Of a stretch of DNA of 64,000 nt, positions 49,231 to 57,909 are shown piece after piece. Source of the DNA: Weissella kandleri. Its GTDB lineage: Bacteria; Bacillota; Bacilli; Lactobacillales; Lactobacillaceae. The first letter of the stretch is position 1. Every line of letters starts with the position of its first letter. The notes under the pieces are model-generated. The model had not been told where the DNA came from. It searched no databases and saw only the letters and a program-made list of their open reading frames with translations. A program made the position numbers and the translations under genes. Location of the stretch: the NCBI RefSeq assembly GCF_001438705.1, contig NZ_JQBP01000002.1, positions 93,805 to 157,804 on the forward strand, written 5' to 3'.

Positions 49231-50031
49231 GTGACAGATGATTTTAAAGTTTCAATGCTAGCGTCAGGGAGTGCAGGTAATGTCACTTATATTGAAACGC
49301 CTGAGCATAAAGTTTTAGTTGACGCCGGATTGAGTGGGAAGAAAATTGAAAGTTTAATGCAATCGATTGGTCGCTCACTTGCCGATGTCGATAAAATGTT
49401 TATTACGCACGAACATACGGACCATTTAAAAGGGGTCGGCGTCTTGGCTCGCAAGTATAAGATGGAAGTTTATGCAAATGAAGGGACTTGGGCAGCAATG
49501 GACGGGAAGGTTGGCGTAATTCCAGAAGAGCAGAAACGCATCTTCGCGCCAAACTCGACCCAATTGTTTGGTGATTTGGACGTCGAAAGTTATCAAGTTT
49601 CCCATGATGCAGCTGATCCCCAATTTTATGCCTTCCATCATCATAATAAAACCTTTGCGATGTTAACTGACACCGGTTATGTGAGTGAACGGGTGTCATC
49701 GATGATGCGCAATGCGGATGCAATTTTAATGGAAGCTAATCATGACGTTGAAATGTTACGCTATGGTTCATATGCTTGGAGTTTAAAGCAGCGGATTTTG
49801 GGGGATGAAGGGCATTTATCAAATGAAGATGGTGCCGAGAATTTAGCGCAAGTGATTGGCGGACGGACGAAACAAATTTATTTAGGACATCTTAGTCAAG
49901 AAAATAATCAAATTCCGCTAGCCCACTTAACGGTGGAACAAATTTTACAGGCACATGATTTAAATGTTGGTCATGATTTTGCCTTGTTAGATACGCATCC
50001 AGATCGGGCTACCGTGTTGACCCAGTTGTAA
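49231..50031 (+). CDS. walJ: Metallo-beta-lactamase-fold hydrolase WalJ (YycJ)
   Basis: A 266-aa cytoplasmic MBL-fold protein with the metal motif THEHTDHLKG (HxHxDH, ~56-65), SHDAADPQFY and LTDTGYVS. The YycJ/WalJ group are DNA exonucleases linked to mismatch repair. It starts with GTG behind GAGGGAA and lies in the conserved walRKHIJ order. Confidence 0.94.
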   Translation: MTDDFKVSMLASGSAGNVTYIETPEHKVLVDAGLSGKKIESLMQSIGRSLADVDKMFITHEHTDHLKGVGVLARKYKMEVYANEGTWAAMDGKVGVIPEEQKRIFAPNSTQLFGDLDVESYQVSHDAADPQFYAFHHHNKTFAMLTDTGYVSERVSSMMRNADAILMEANHDVEMLRYGSYAWSLKQRILGDEGHLSNEDGAENLAQVIGGRTKQIYLGHLSQENNQIPLAHLTVEQILQAHDLNVGHDFALLDTHPDRATVLTQL

Positions 50032-50057
50032 AATTTTCCAGCGCCAAGCTGGCGGTC

Positions 50058-50074
50058 TTTAAGTCAACCTTAAG
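50058..50074 (+). promoter_or_regulatory. CiaR-like direct repeat before htrA
   Basis: TTTAAG-TCAAC-CTTAAG matches the streptococcal CiaR box NTTAAG-N5-WTTAAG with one mismatch. It ends 10 bp before a -10-like TAAATT (50085-50090), which is the position reported for CiaR-activated promoters, and CiaR controls htrA in streptococci. Confidence 0.5.
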
Positions 50075-50123
50075 TCCAATTTGTTAAATTAGAGTTATCA
50101 TAAAAATGAATGGGGTATTGCTT

Positions 50124-51311
50124 ATGAAATTCAAGCAGCAAAATTCAAATCAAGGACGCATAATTTTAATCGCATTGATTGCCGGATTATTTGGTGGTGG
50201 GATCGGTGCTTACGGGGTTCAATATATGGAGAATCGGAACCCAGAAATTACCACTGGCAAAACGACCCAGGTGCAAGTGACCGATTCTGACGTAAAAGGG
50301 ACTAGTCAGGCAACCAAGGCGTTTAACCAAACTTCGGCGACCGTTGTCTCAGTGATTAATTTACAAAAGCAAACTTCTTCGGGGTGGGATTGGTTTAGCA
50401 ATGTGAATAAAGACGATGATGACAATAGTAATTTAACTAAAGCTTCAGAAGGGTCTGGGGTGATTTATAAAAAAGCAAATAATGATGCTTACATCGTCAC
50501 GAATAATCATGTGGTGGAAGACTCAAATGCTGTGCAGGTGCTTTTGAGTAATGGAACCAAGTTAAATGCTAGTGTGGTTGGTACGGACAAAACTTCTGAC
50601 TTAGCAGTTTTGAAAATTAAAGCGGATAAAGTTTCAAAAGTTGCTGCATTTGCCAATTCAAATGAAGTCCAAACGGGTGAGTCAGTCTTGGCTATTGGGT
50701 CACCATTGGGTTCACAATATGCGACTTCAGTAACTGAAGGCATTATTTCTGCCACGAAGCGAGAAGTTCAATCCACTGATGAAGCGGGTAATACGCTTGG
50801 AAAAGCGACTGTCATGCAAACCGATGCGGCAATTAATCCGGGAAATTCAGGTGGCGCTTTGATTAATATGGCTGGTCAAGTGATTGGAATTAACTCAATG
50901 AAGTTGGCTAGTTCCGGTTCCGGTACGGAGGTCGAAGGGATGGGCTTTGCAATCCCTTCAAATATTGTGGTAAATATTATTAATCAGCTTGAAAAGAATG
51001 GTAAAGTTGAGCGCCCAGCATTAGGTATTCAAATGGTTGACCTATCAAGAATTTCAATTGCCGATCAAGAAAGTCGTCTGAAGTTATCAACGGATACGAA
51101 TTCTGGGGTAGTGCTATTGAAGGTTGAAAGTAATGGTCCGGCCGCCAATGCTGGCTTACAAAAGTATGATGTCATCACGAATGCCGATGGTAAAGAAATT
51201 CAAAATTCAAGTGATTTACAAGGGGTTATTAATGCCCATAAGGTTGGCGATACGATTGATGTCACTTATTATCGTGATGGTAAGAGTCAAAATGTTGAGA
51301 TTAAATTGTAA
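50124..51311 (+). CDS. htrA: Serine protease HtrA
   Basis: Surface quality-control protease, 395 aa. A signal anchor (~11-32) is followed by a trypsin-like domain with catalytic His129 (TNNHVVED), Asp159 (TSDLAVLK) and Ser242 (GNSGGAL), then one C-terminal PDZ domain (~300-390). ATG 50124 is chosen because GGGG stands eight bases ahead; ATG 50106 has no RBS. It follows walJ, as in many lactic acid bacteria, but has its own likely promoter. Confidence 0.95.
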   Translation: MKFKQQNSNQGRIILIALIAGLFGGGIGAYGVQYMENRNPEITTGKTTQVQVTDSDVKGTSQATKAFNQTSATVVSVINLQKQTSSGWDWFSNVNKDDDDNSNLTKASEGSGVIYKKANNDAYIVTNNHVVEDSNAVQVLLSNGTKLNASVVGTDKTSDLAVLKIKADKVSKVAAFANSNEVQTGESVLAIGSPLGSQYATSVTEGIISATKREVQSTDEAGNTLGKATVMQTDAAINPGNSGGALINMAGQVIGINSMKLASSGSGTEVEGMGFAIPSNIVVNIINQLEKNGKVERPALGIQMVDLSRISIADQESRLKLSTDTNSGVVLLKVESNGPAANAGLQKYDVITNADGKEIQNSSDLQGVINAHKVGDTIDVTYYRDGKSQNVEIKL

Positions 51312-51526
51312 GTGCGGGAACTTGAAAATCAATGTTTAAAAATTACCCTTTTAAAGTGCAAAATTAGGTATATTTTTTATATGAAATTCATAAAATAAGA
51401 GTGTAAAATATAAATTGTTCACAAGATGTTTCGTGAATTTCATTACTCTTCAAAGTAAATGAAGATTATATGGATTAGGATTTCCTAATAATTATAGTCA
51501 AATGTATAGTTAATTAACTATACAAG
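51312..51526. other. Palindrome-rich intergenic region after htrA
   Basis: No gene is seen. A series of inverted repeats occurs: TTCATTACT / AGTAAATGAA (~51439-51462, one bulge), ATTAGGA-TT-TCCTAAT (51474-51489), and a 22-bp perfect palindrome at 51503-51524. A strong terminator follows. The region may be a structured transcript or the remains of a regulated gene. Confidence 0.5.
51503..51524. repeat. 22-bp perfect palindrome
   Basis: Arms TGTATAGTTAA and TTAACTATACA meet without a loop. Such a site would suit a dimeric repressor of GntR or PadR type, but no regulator gene and no obvious target gene are adjacent. Confidence 0.75.
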
Positions 51527-51564
51527 GCACGGTCGCGTCCCCCCTCTTGCGATCGTGCTTTTTT
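51527..51564 (+). terminator. Strong intrinsic terminator
   Basis: GCACGGTCGC / GCGATCGTGC (one G.T pair) closes a C-rich 12-nt loop, followed by six T. It may end htrA read-through or a separate short transcript. Confidence 0.85.
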
Positions 51565-51588
51565 ATTGACTTAAAAAACGTCGCGCAT

Positions 51589-51627
51589 AAAAAAAGCCTG
51601 TGGTTGAGTTGACCTCATTCCACTGAC
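51589..51627 (-). terminator. Intrinsic terminator of the DUF1934 gene
   Basis: On the minus strand GTCAGTGG pairs with CCACAGGC (one mismatch, one wobble), followed by seven T (plus-strand A run 51589-51595). Confidence 0.65.
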
Positions 51628-51663
51628 AGTTAAAAAATATGATAATGAATGGCGCTTTAAAAA

Positions 51664-52089
51664 TTAACGGGTTTGGTAGATTAAGTGAAAAGTGTAATTA
51701 CCAACTAATTGCTGATTTTGATAAAGCTGGTAACGCGTCTTAATTTCACCGGTGCTAACATCCGAGGCCAAAGAAAATTCCAAATTGTTTGTTTTAACCT
51801 CTAGGGGTAATAAGCCAAGTGGGGTCTGGTAATGAACCTTCGTGAAGTGTTTTGGATTTAAGACCAGTTTAAGCTGCGATTGACCTTGGCGATTGAGATG
51901 CATTATATTATTTTTTGGTTCCAGCTTGATTAAGACAGGAGTTTCAACGGGGACTGACTCATTAAAGCGCAAATACAAATGGCCGTTTTTTTGAATTAAA
52001 GTCCCGGTCTCGTTAAAGGTAAAAGTTTCGATATCGTCGGCTTGTTGAATGGTTGTTTTGAGTTGAACTTTGATTAAGCGTGATTCCAT
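51664..52089 (-). CDS. DUF1934 (YwiB-like) beta-barrel protein
   Basis: A 141-aa protein of the DUF1934 family, expected to form a small calycin-like beta barrel. It is rich in alternating hydrophobic residues and has the family-type opening VQLKTTIQQADDIETFTFNETG and a C-terminal QLVGNYTFHLIYQTR. No catalytic motif is visible; the molecular function is unknown. It is divergent from the HD-hydrolase gene and lies near rpoE and pyrG, as in other Firmicutes. Confidence 0.8.
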   Translation of the reverse strand: MESRLIKVQLKTTIQQADDIETFTFNETGTLIQKNGHLYLRFNESVPVETPVLIKLEPKNNIMHLNRQGQSQLKLVLNPKHFTKVHYQTPLGLLPLEVKTNNLEFSLASDVSTGEIKTRYQLYQNQQLVGNYTFHLIYQTR

Positions 52090-52183
52090 TTTGATGGGCG
52101 ACCTTTCGCAAAATTAATATAACTTTCATTCTAACGATTTGTGACCGTTGATGCAAATGTTCGCAAGAGCTGGTAACTTACGG

Positions 52184-52189
52184 TATAAT
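52184..52189 (+). promoter_or_regulatory. -10 element of the HD-hydrolase gene
   Basis: TATAAT, 28 bp before the start codon. The -35 (TTCGCA at ~52160) is weak. Confidence 0.5.
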
Positions 52190-52216
52190 AGGCTAAAGAG
52201 CTTAGGGGGAGAAAAA

Positions 52217-53551
52217 ATGCGGGAAAAAGTATTCCGAGATCCAGTACATAATTTCATTCGGATTGATGATCCATTGATTTTGCGGTTAGTAGATACACGT
52301 GAATTTCAACGCTTGCGCCGAATTAAACAGTTAGGGGTAGCGAATACAGTCTTTCATACGGCTGAACATTCACGCTTCAGTCATTCGTTAGGAGTTTATG
52401 AAATTGCACGCCAAATTGCCAAGCATATGGAACAATTTACCCAGCCGAGTGATGAACTCGGTGTAGGAGTGTGGGATCCCAGTGAGCGACAAGTGTTATT
52501 GAGTGCTGCTTTGTTGCATGATTTGGGGCATGGTCCTTATTCGCATACCTTCGAACACATCTTTAAAACAAACCATGAAAAGTACACACAAGATATCATT
52601 CTTTCACCTGAAACGGAAGTTCACCAAGTCTTAGCGGCGACGAATCCAGAGCTACCTAATAAGGTGGCTCAGGTGATTGCTAAAACGTATCCCAATAAAC
52701 AAGTGGTCGCGCTCATTTCGTCACAAATCGATGCCGATCGGATGGATTATCTTTTGCGGGATGCTTATTATTCTGGTGCTACGTATGGAACTTTTGATTT
52801 AGCACGGATTATTCATTTGATGCGACCAGTGCAGGCTGGGATTGCCTTTGAACAAAAAGGGATGACGACGGTTGAAGATTACATTGTGTCACGTTATCAA
52901 ATGTATGAACAAGTTTATTTCCACCCGGTTTCTCGGGGAATTGAGGTCTTACTGACGCATTTACTTGAACGGGCGACCCAATTATATCGAGGTGAGGTTT
53001 CAAGTCAATTTGCGGCGCCTAATTTTATTACTCCCGATTTAATTCCATTATTTGAAGGGCAAATTACTTTGAGTCAATATCTGGATTTAGATGATGCTTC
53101 CATTTTAGAAAACATTAATCTATGGCGGCATGCGCACGATCAAGTTTTATCTGATTTAGCTAAACGCTTTTTAGATCGTCAACCGCTCAAATCACTTGAA
53201 ATCACGGATGATTCGCGATCACATTTACCAGAAATTCGGCAGATTATCGAAGCAGCCGGATTTGACGTTAGATATTATACGGCAGAAAATGACAGTTTTG
53301 ATACGGCATATGATTTATATCATCCTAACAATAAGAATGCAAAAACCCAGATTGAAATTTTGCATCCTGATGGTCATTTAGTAGAACTTTCTATGCAAAG
53401 TCGACTGGTCCAAGCGTTGCGAGGCAAGACATATGGGAATGCACGGTATTTCTTCCCACGTGAGATGCTACAGATCCAAACGACAGATGATTTGATGACT
53501 CCGATCTATCAAGAATTCCAACAACATATCAAAAATGGGCAGATTGTTTAA
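52217..53551 (+). CDS. HD-domain phosphohydrolase, YwfO/dGTPase-like
   Basis: A 444-aa HD-superfamily hydrolase, probably a dNTP triphosphohydrolase-type enzyme. The motifs are HTAEHSRFSHSLGV, the HD pair in LLHDLGHGPYSHTFE and a later metal ligand in DADRMDYLLRD. ATG 52217 stands behind AGGGGGAG; a longer frame from 52148 would begin upstream of the -10. The substrate cannot be read from the sequence. The gene commonly lies beside rpoE in lactic acid bacteria. Confidence 0.85.
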   Translation: MREKVFRDPVHNFIRIDDPLILRLVDTREFQRLRRIKQLGVANTVFHTAEHSRFSHSLGVYEIARQIAKHMEQFTQPSDELGVGVWDPSERQVLLSAALLHDLGHGPYSHTFEHIFKTNHEKYTQDIILSPETEVHQVLAATNPELPNKVAQVIAKTYPNKQVVALISSQIDADRMDYLLRDAYYSGATYGTFDLARIIHLMRPVQAGIAFEQKGMTTVEDYIVSRYQMYEQVYFHPVSRGIEVLLTHLLERATQLYRGEVSSQFAAPNFITPDLIPLFEGQITLSQYLDLDDASILENINLWRHAHDQVLSDLAKRFLDRQPLKSLEITDDSRSHLPEIRQIIEAAGFDVRYYTAENDSFDTAYDLYHPNNKNAKTQIEILHPDGHLVELSMQSRLVQALRGKTYGNARYFFPREMLQIQTTDDLMTPIYQEFQQHIKNGQIV

Positions 53552-53569
53552 ATTAAAGTATAAATTACA

Positions 53570-53598
53570 TTGAAGAAAAGTTTAAAATAAGGTATTAT
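53570..53598 (+). promoter_or_regulatory. Promoter of rpoE
   Basis: TTGAAG (53570-53575), a 17-bp spacer and TATTAT (53593-53598). The start near 53605 rules out translation from the TTG at 53602. Confidence 0.65.
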
Positions 53599-53634
53599 TA
53601 ATTGTTAGTAATTCATCGAAAGGATGTGCGTGAT

Positions 53635-54234
53635 TTGGCATTATCAAAGTTTGACAACCAAAATAAAGATGAGCTCTCAATGATTGAAGTGGCTCGCGAA
53701 ATTTTACATGAGCGGCATGAAACAATGAATTTTTATGATTTGTTGAAACAAGTGCAAGAATTTATTGGTAAGAGTGATGCGGAAACTGCTGAGCGGACGC
53801 CCCAGTTCTATACTGATTTAAACATTGACGGTTCATTTATCTCTTTGGGTGAAAATATGTGGGGACTGCGTTCTTGGTATCCATTTGATTCAATCAACGA
53901 AGAGATTCACTTGGACTTAGAAGAAGAAAAAGCGCCAAAGAAGAAGAAAAAGACTCCAAAGAAGGTTGCAGCTTTGTTGGATGCAGACGATGATGACGTT
54001 GTTGGTTGGGATGATGATCCTGAAGAAGACGACTTTGAAGAAGAGCCTGTTGAAGCAGATGAAACAGCAGCCGTGGCTGATGCTGATGAAGTTGAGACTG
54101 ATACGGACGACGATGATGACGACGATGCAATTGCCGGTGATGAATTTGAAGTTTCAAATGGAATCGGGGATGAAATCAGCGGAATTGGTAAGAATGTTGA
54201 TGATGATTATGGGTCAGGCGATATTGAGAAATAA
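53635..54234 (+). CDS. rpoE: RNA polymerase delta subunit
   Basis: Firmicute-specific delta subunit, 199 aa, which raises RNA polymerase recycling and promoter selectivity. The folded N-terminal HARE-HTH domain has the family core FYTDLNIDGSFISLGENMWGLRSWYPFD (key part WGLRSWYP). A Lys-rich KKKKKTPKK stretch follows, then a long Asp/Glu-rich disordered tail. It starts with TTG 53635 behind GAAAGGATG. It has no terminator of its own before the pyrG promoter. Confidence 0.95.
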   Translation: MALSKFDNQNKDELSMIEVAREILHERHETMNFYDLLKQVQEFIGKSDAETAERTPQFYTDLNIDGSFISLGENMWGLRSWYPFDSINEEIHLDLEEEKAPKKKKKTPKKVAALLDADDDDVVGWDDDPEEDDFEEEPVEADETAAVADADEVETDTDDDDDDDAIAGDEFEVSNGIGDEISGIGKNVDDDYGSGDIEK

Positions 54235-54238
54235 ATCT

Positions 54239-54267
54239 TTGACTTATTAATAATATTTATGTATAAT
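54239..54267 (+). promoter_or_regulatory. Promoter of pyrG
   Basis: TTGACT (54239-54244), a 17-bp spacer and TATAAT (54262-54267), only four bases after the rpoE stop. GGGC at 54276-54279 is a likely start of transcription. Confidence 0.8.
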
Positions 54268-54275
54268 AAAGTCCC

Positions 54276-54360
54276 GGGCTGTTGTTTGAAAAAGCAACTC
54301 GACGAATAAAAGAACTTTCGTGCTCCCAATGCTATTTTTAGCAGAGGGAGCATTTTTATT
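54276..54360 (+). promoter_or_regulatory. pyrG attenuator of the CTP-sensing type
   Basis: The transcript would begin GGGCT. A strong terminator follows: TGCTCCC (54321-54327) / GGGAGCA (54346-54352), with an inner stem TGCTA / TAGCA and then a T run. In Bacillus and Lactococcus, low CTP causes repeated G addition at the 5' end, and the poly-G pairs with the C-rich 5' arm of the terminator. The CUCCC arm needed for this is present. Confidence 0.65.
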
Positions 54361-54407
54361 TTTTTATTGTATAATTTTGCCGACAGGATTAACGGGTTAT
54401 TGAATAA

Positions 54408-56066
<1,659 letters not shown>

Positions 56067-56090
56067 TTTGAAAAATTAAAAATGCGATGG

Positions 56091-56117
56091 AACGAAGTGC
56101 TTGCACTTCGTTTTTTC
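56091..56117 (+). terminator. Intrinsic terminator of pyrG
   Basis: AACGAAGTGC / GCACTTCGTT with a 2-nt loop, then a T run. Confidence 0.92.
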
Positions 56118-56174
56118 TTTTGGATAGTGGTTAGTGCCCGTGGTAAAATAATTTTATAAGTTTTTAGTTACCTG

Positions 56175-56203
56175 TTGTTAATATTGTAATTTTACTGTAA
56201 AAT
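56175..56203 (+). promoter_or_regulatory. Promoter of murA
   Basis: TTGTTA (56175-56180), a 17-bp spacer and TAAAAT (56198-56203); about 110 nt of leader follow. Confidence 0.65.
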
Positions 56204-56319
56204 ATTGGTGTGATAAGGATGTTAATAGATAGTCTTAAAACATGACTACGAACAGAACTGATTATTAAAAAAGAAATTATGAAAAAATGGGGCTAGAATT
56301 CCCTATCAATCGAGGTTTA

Positions 56320-57585
56320 ATGATGAAGAAATTAATTATTCATGGCGGAAGGCGTCTGTCAGGAGAGGTTTCCATTGGTGGGGCAAAAAATTCTACGGTT
56401 GCATTGATTCCGGCATCAATTTTAGCCGATACCGTTGTTAAATTTGACAGCGTGCCAGATATTTTGGATGTTTATAATTTGCAAATTATTATGGAATCAA
56501 TGGATGTTCATTCAACATTTGAACATGGGGTTTTGACAATTGACCCAACGCAGATTAAGGAAGCCAAGCTACCTTCAACCGCGATTAAGAGTTTGCGGGC
56601 ATCATATTATTTCATGGGTTCTTTGTTGGGGAAATTCGGGCAAGCCGAAGTAACTTTCCCGGGGGGTGATAACATTGGCCCCCGGCCCATTGACCAACAT
56701 ATTAAAGGCTTCGAGGCCCTCGGGGCGGAAGTGGAATATGACGATGACACGGTTAAAATTAATGCTCCCCATGGTTTGCATGGCGCTCGGATTTATTTAG
56801 ACATGGTTTCAGTGGGAGCGACGATTAATATTATCTTGGCTGCCGTCCGTGCTGCAGGAGTCACAATTTTAGAAAATGCGGCGAAAGAACCGGAAATAAT
56901 TGATTTGGCAACCTTCTTAAATAATATGGGGGCTCAAATTCGAGGTGCTGGGACGGATACCATCCGCATTGTCGGGGTGCAACATTTGGAATCACATAAT
57001 ACGCACACGATCATTCCCGACCGGATTGAAGCGGGAACTTACTTAGCCATGGCGGCAGCGCAAGGTGATGGGGTCTTAGTTAAAAATATTATTCCTGAAC
57101 ATTTGGATGCATATATCGCTAAAATGGTGGAATCCGGGGTCGATTTGGACGTACGTGAGGATAGTATTTTTGTTCCCAAAACGACACAATTTAAGACTAT
57201 CAAGGTCAAAACGACACCTTTCCCCGGCTTTGCGACCGATTTGCAACAACCAATTACACCCATGTTAGCATTGGCTGATCGAGAAAGCGTCATTACTGAG
57301 GAGATTTATCCCGAGCGGACGCGCCACATTCCAGAACTTAATAAGTTAGGGATGGATGTTGAGAGTCTTTCACACGGGTTGATTGCGATTCGCCCCAGCC
57401 ATGAATTGCATGGAGGTGTCGTTTCAGCAGCCGAAATTAGGGCTGGAGCCGCATTGGTCATTGCGGGCTTGATGGCCGATGGTGTAACTACAATTAATAA
57501 TGCAGATCATATCTTGCGAGGTTATGATCATATTATTCAAAAAATAACTAATCTAAATGGTGATATCCAGATTGTTGATGAATAA
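56320..57585 (+). CDS. murA: UDP-N-acetylglucosamine 1-carboxyvinyltransferase with Asp at the Cys115 position
   Basis: First committed step of peptidoglycan synthesis, joining PEP to UDP-GlcNAc. The 421-aa protein has the EPT fold, with GGAKNSTVAL (~17-26) and R-rich substrate sites. The active-site loop reads FPGGDNIGPRPIDQH: residue 117 (Cys115 in E. coli numbering), usually Cys, is Asp. Cys-to-Asp enzymes are known to be active and insensitive to fosfomycin. The start is ATG 56320 or 56323 behind CGAGGT; the frame is open further up without an RBS. Which of the two Gram-positive MurA types this is remains uncertain. Confidence 0.94.
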   Translation: MMKKLIIHGGRRLSGEVSIGGAKNSTVALIPASILADTVVKFDSVPDILDVYNLQIIMESMDVHSTFEHGVLTIDPTQIKEAKLPSTAIKSLRASYYFMGSLLGKFGQAEVTFPGGDNIGPRPIDQHIKGFEALGAEVEYDDDTVKINAPHGLHGARIYLDMVSVGATINIILAAVRAAGVTILENAAKEPEIIDLATFLNNMGAQIRGAGTDTIRIVGVQHLESHNTHTIIPDRIEAGTYLAMAAAQGDGVLVKNIIPEHLDAYIAKMVESGVDLDVREDSIFVPKTTQFKTIKVKTTPFPGFATDLQQPITPMLALADRESVITEEIYPERTRHIPELNKLGMDVESLSHGLIAIRPSHELHGGVVSAAEIRAGAALVIAGLMADGVTTINNADHILRGYDHIIQKITNLNGDIQIVDE

Positions 57586-57626
57586 TAACATCAAAATGCT
57601 TAATACGAGTAATCATCAGTATATTG

Positions 57627-57657
57627 AGTAGATCAGGGTGACTGAGTCTGCTTTTTT
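57627..57657 (+). terminator. Intrinsic terminator of murA
   Basis: AGTAGA-TCAG pairs with CTGA-G-TCTGCT (one bulge), then a T run. Confidence 0.75.
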
Positions 57658-57660
57658 ATT

Positions 57661-57909
57661 TACTAAATATACAATCTGCATTGCACTGACGTTTTTACTA
57701 AGTGGTGGTGGCCATCATTTCGGGTTAAAACACTTTCTTAAAACAAGTTCTTGTATTTTATCAGTAAATGCGGTAACCTTAATAGGTTGTAAAAAATTCT
57801 TTGCCAGGGAATAATGCGTTATTAAGTCGCCGGATTGTGACCAGGTTATGCTCTGTTCAAAGAATTTTCATTTAGTCAGCGAAATTAATTTCGCAATTGG
57901 AGGAAGATT
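57661..57909 (+). promoter_or_regulatory. Long structured leader region of the DEAD-box helicase gene
   Basis: A long-range stem AAAATTCTTTG (57793-57803) / CAAAGAATTTT (57858-57868) encloses 54 nt with inner hairpins such as AATAA-TGCG-TTATT. A palindrome GCGAAATTAATTTCGC (57879-57894) stands next to the GGAGG ribosome-binding site. No confident promoter was found. Long structured leaders are usual for cold-induced helicase genes. Confidence 0.5.

Noticed and set aside
53602-53634. Earlier TTG start for rpoE
   Set aside because: It falls at or before the inferred transcription start and has no RBS.
54369-54375. Second pyrG promoter after the attenuator
   Set aside because: TATAAT is present but no -35 or proper TGn extension accompanies it; probably chance in AT-rich DNA.
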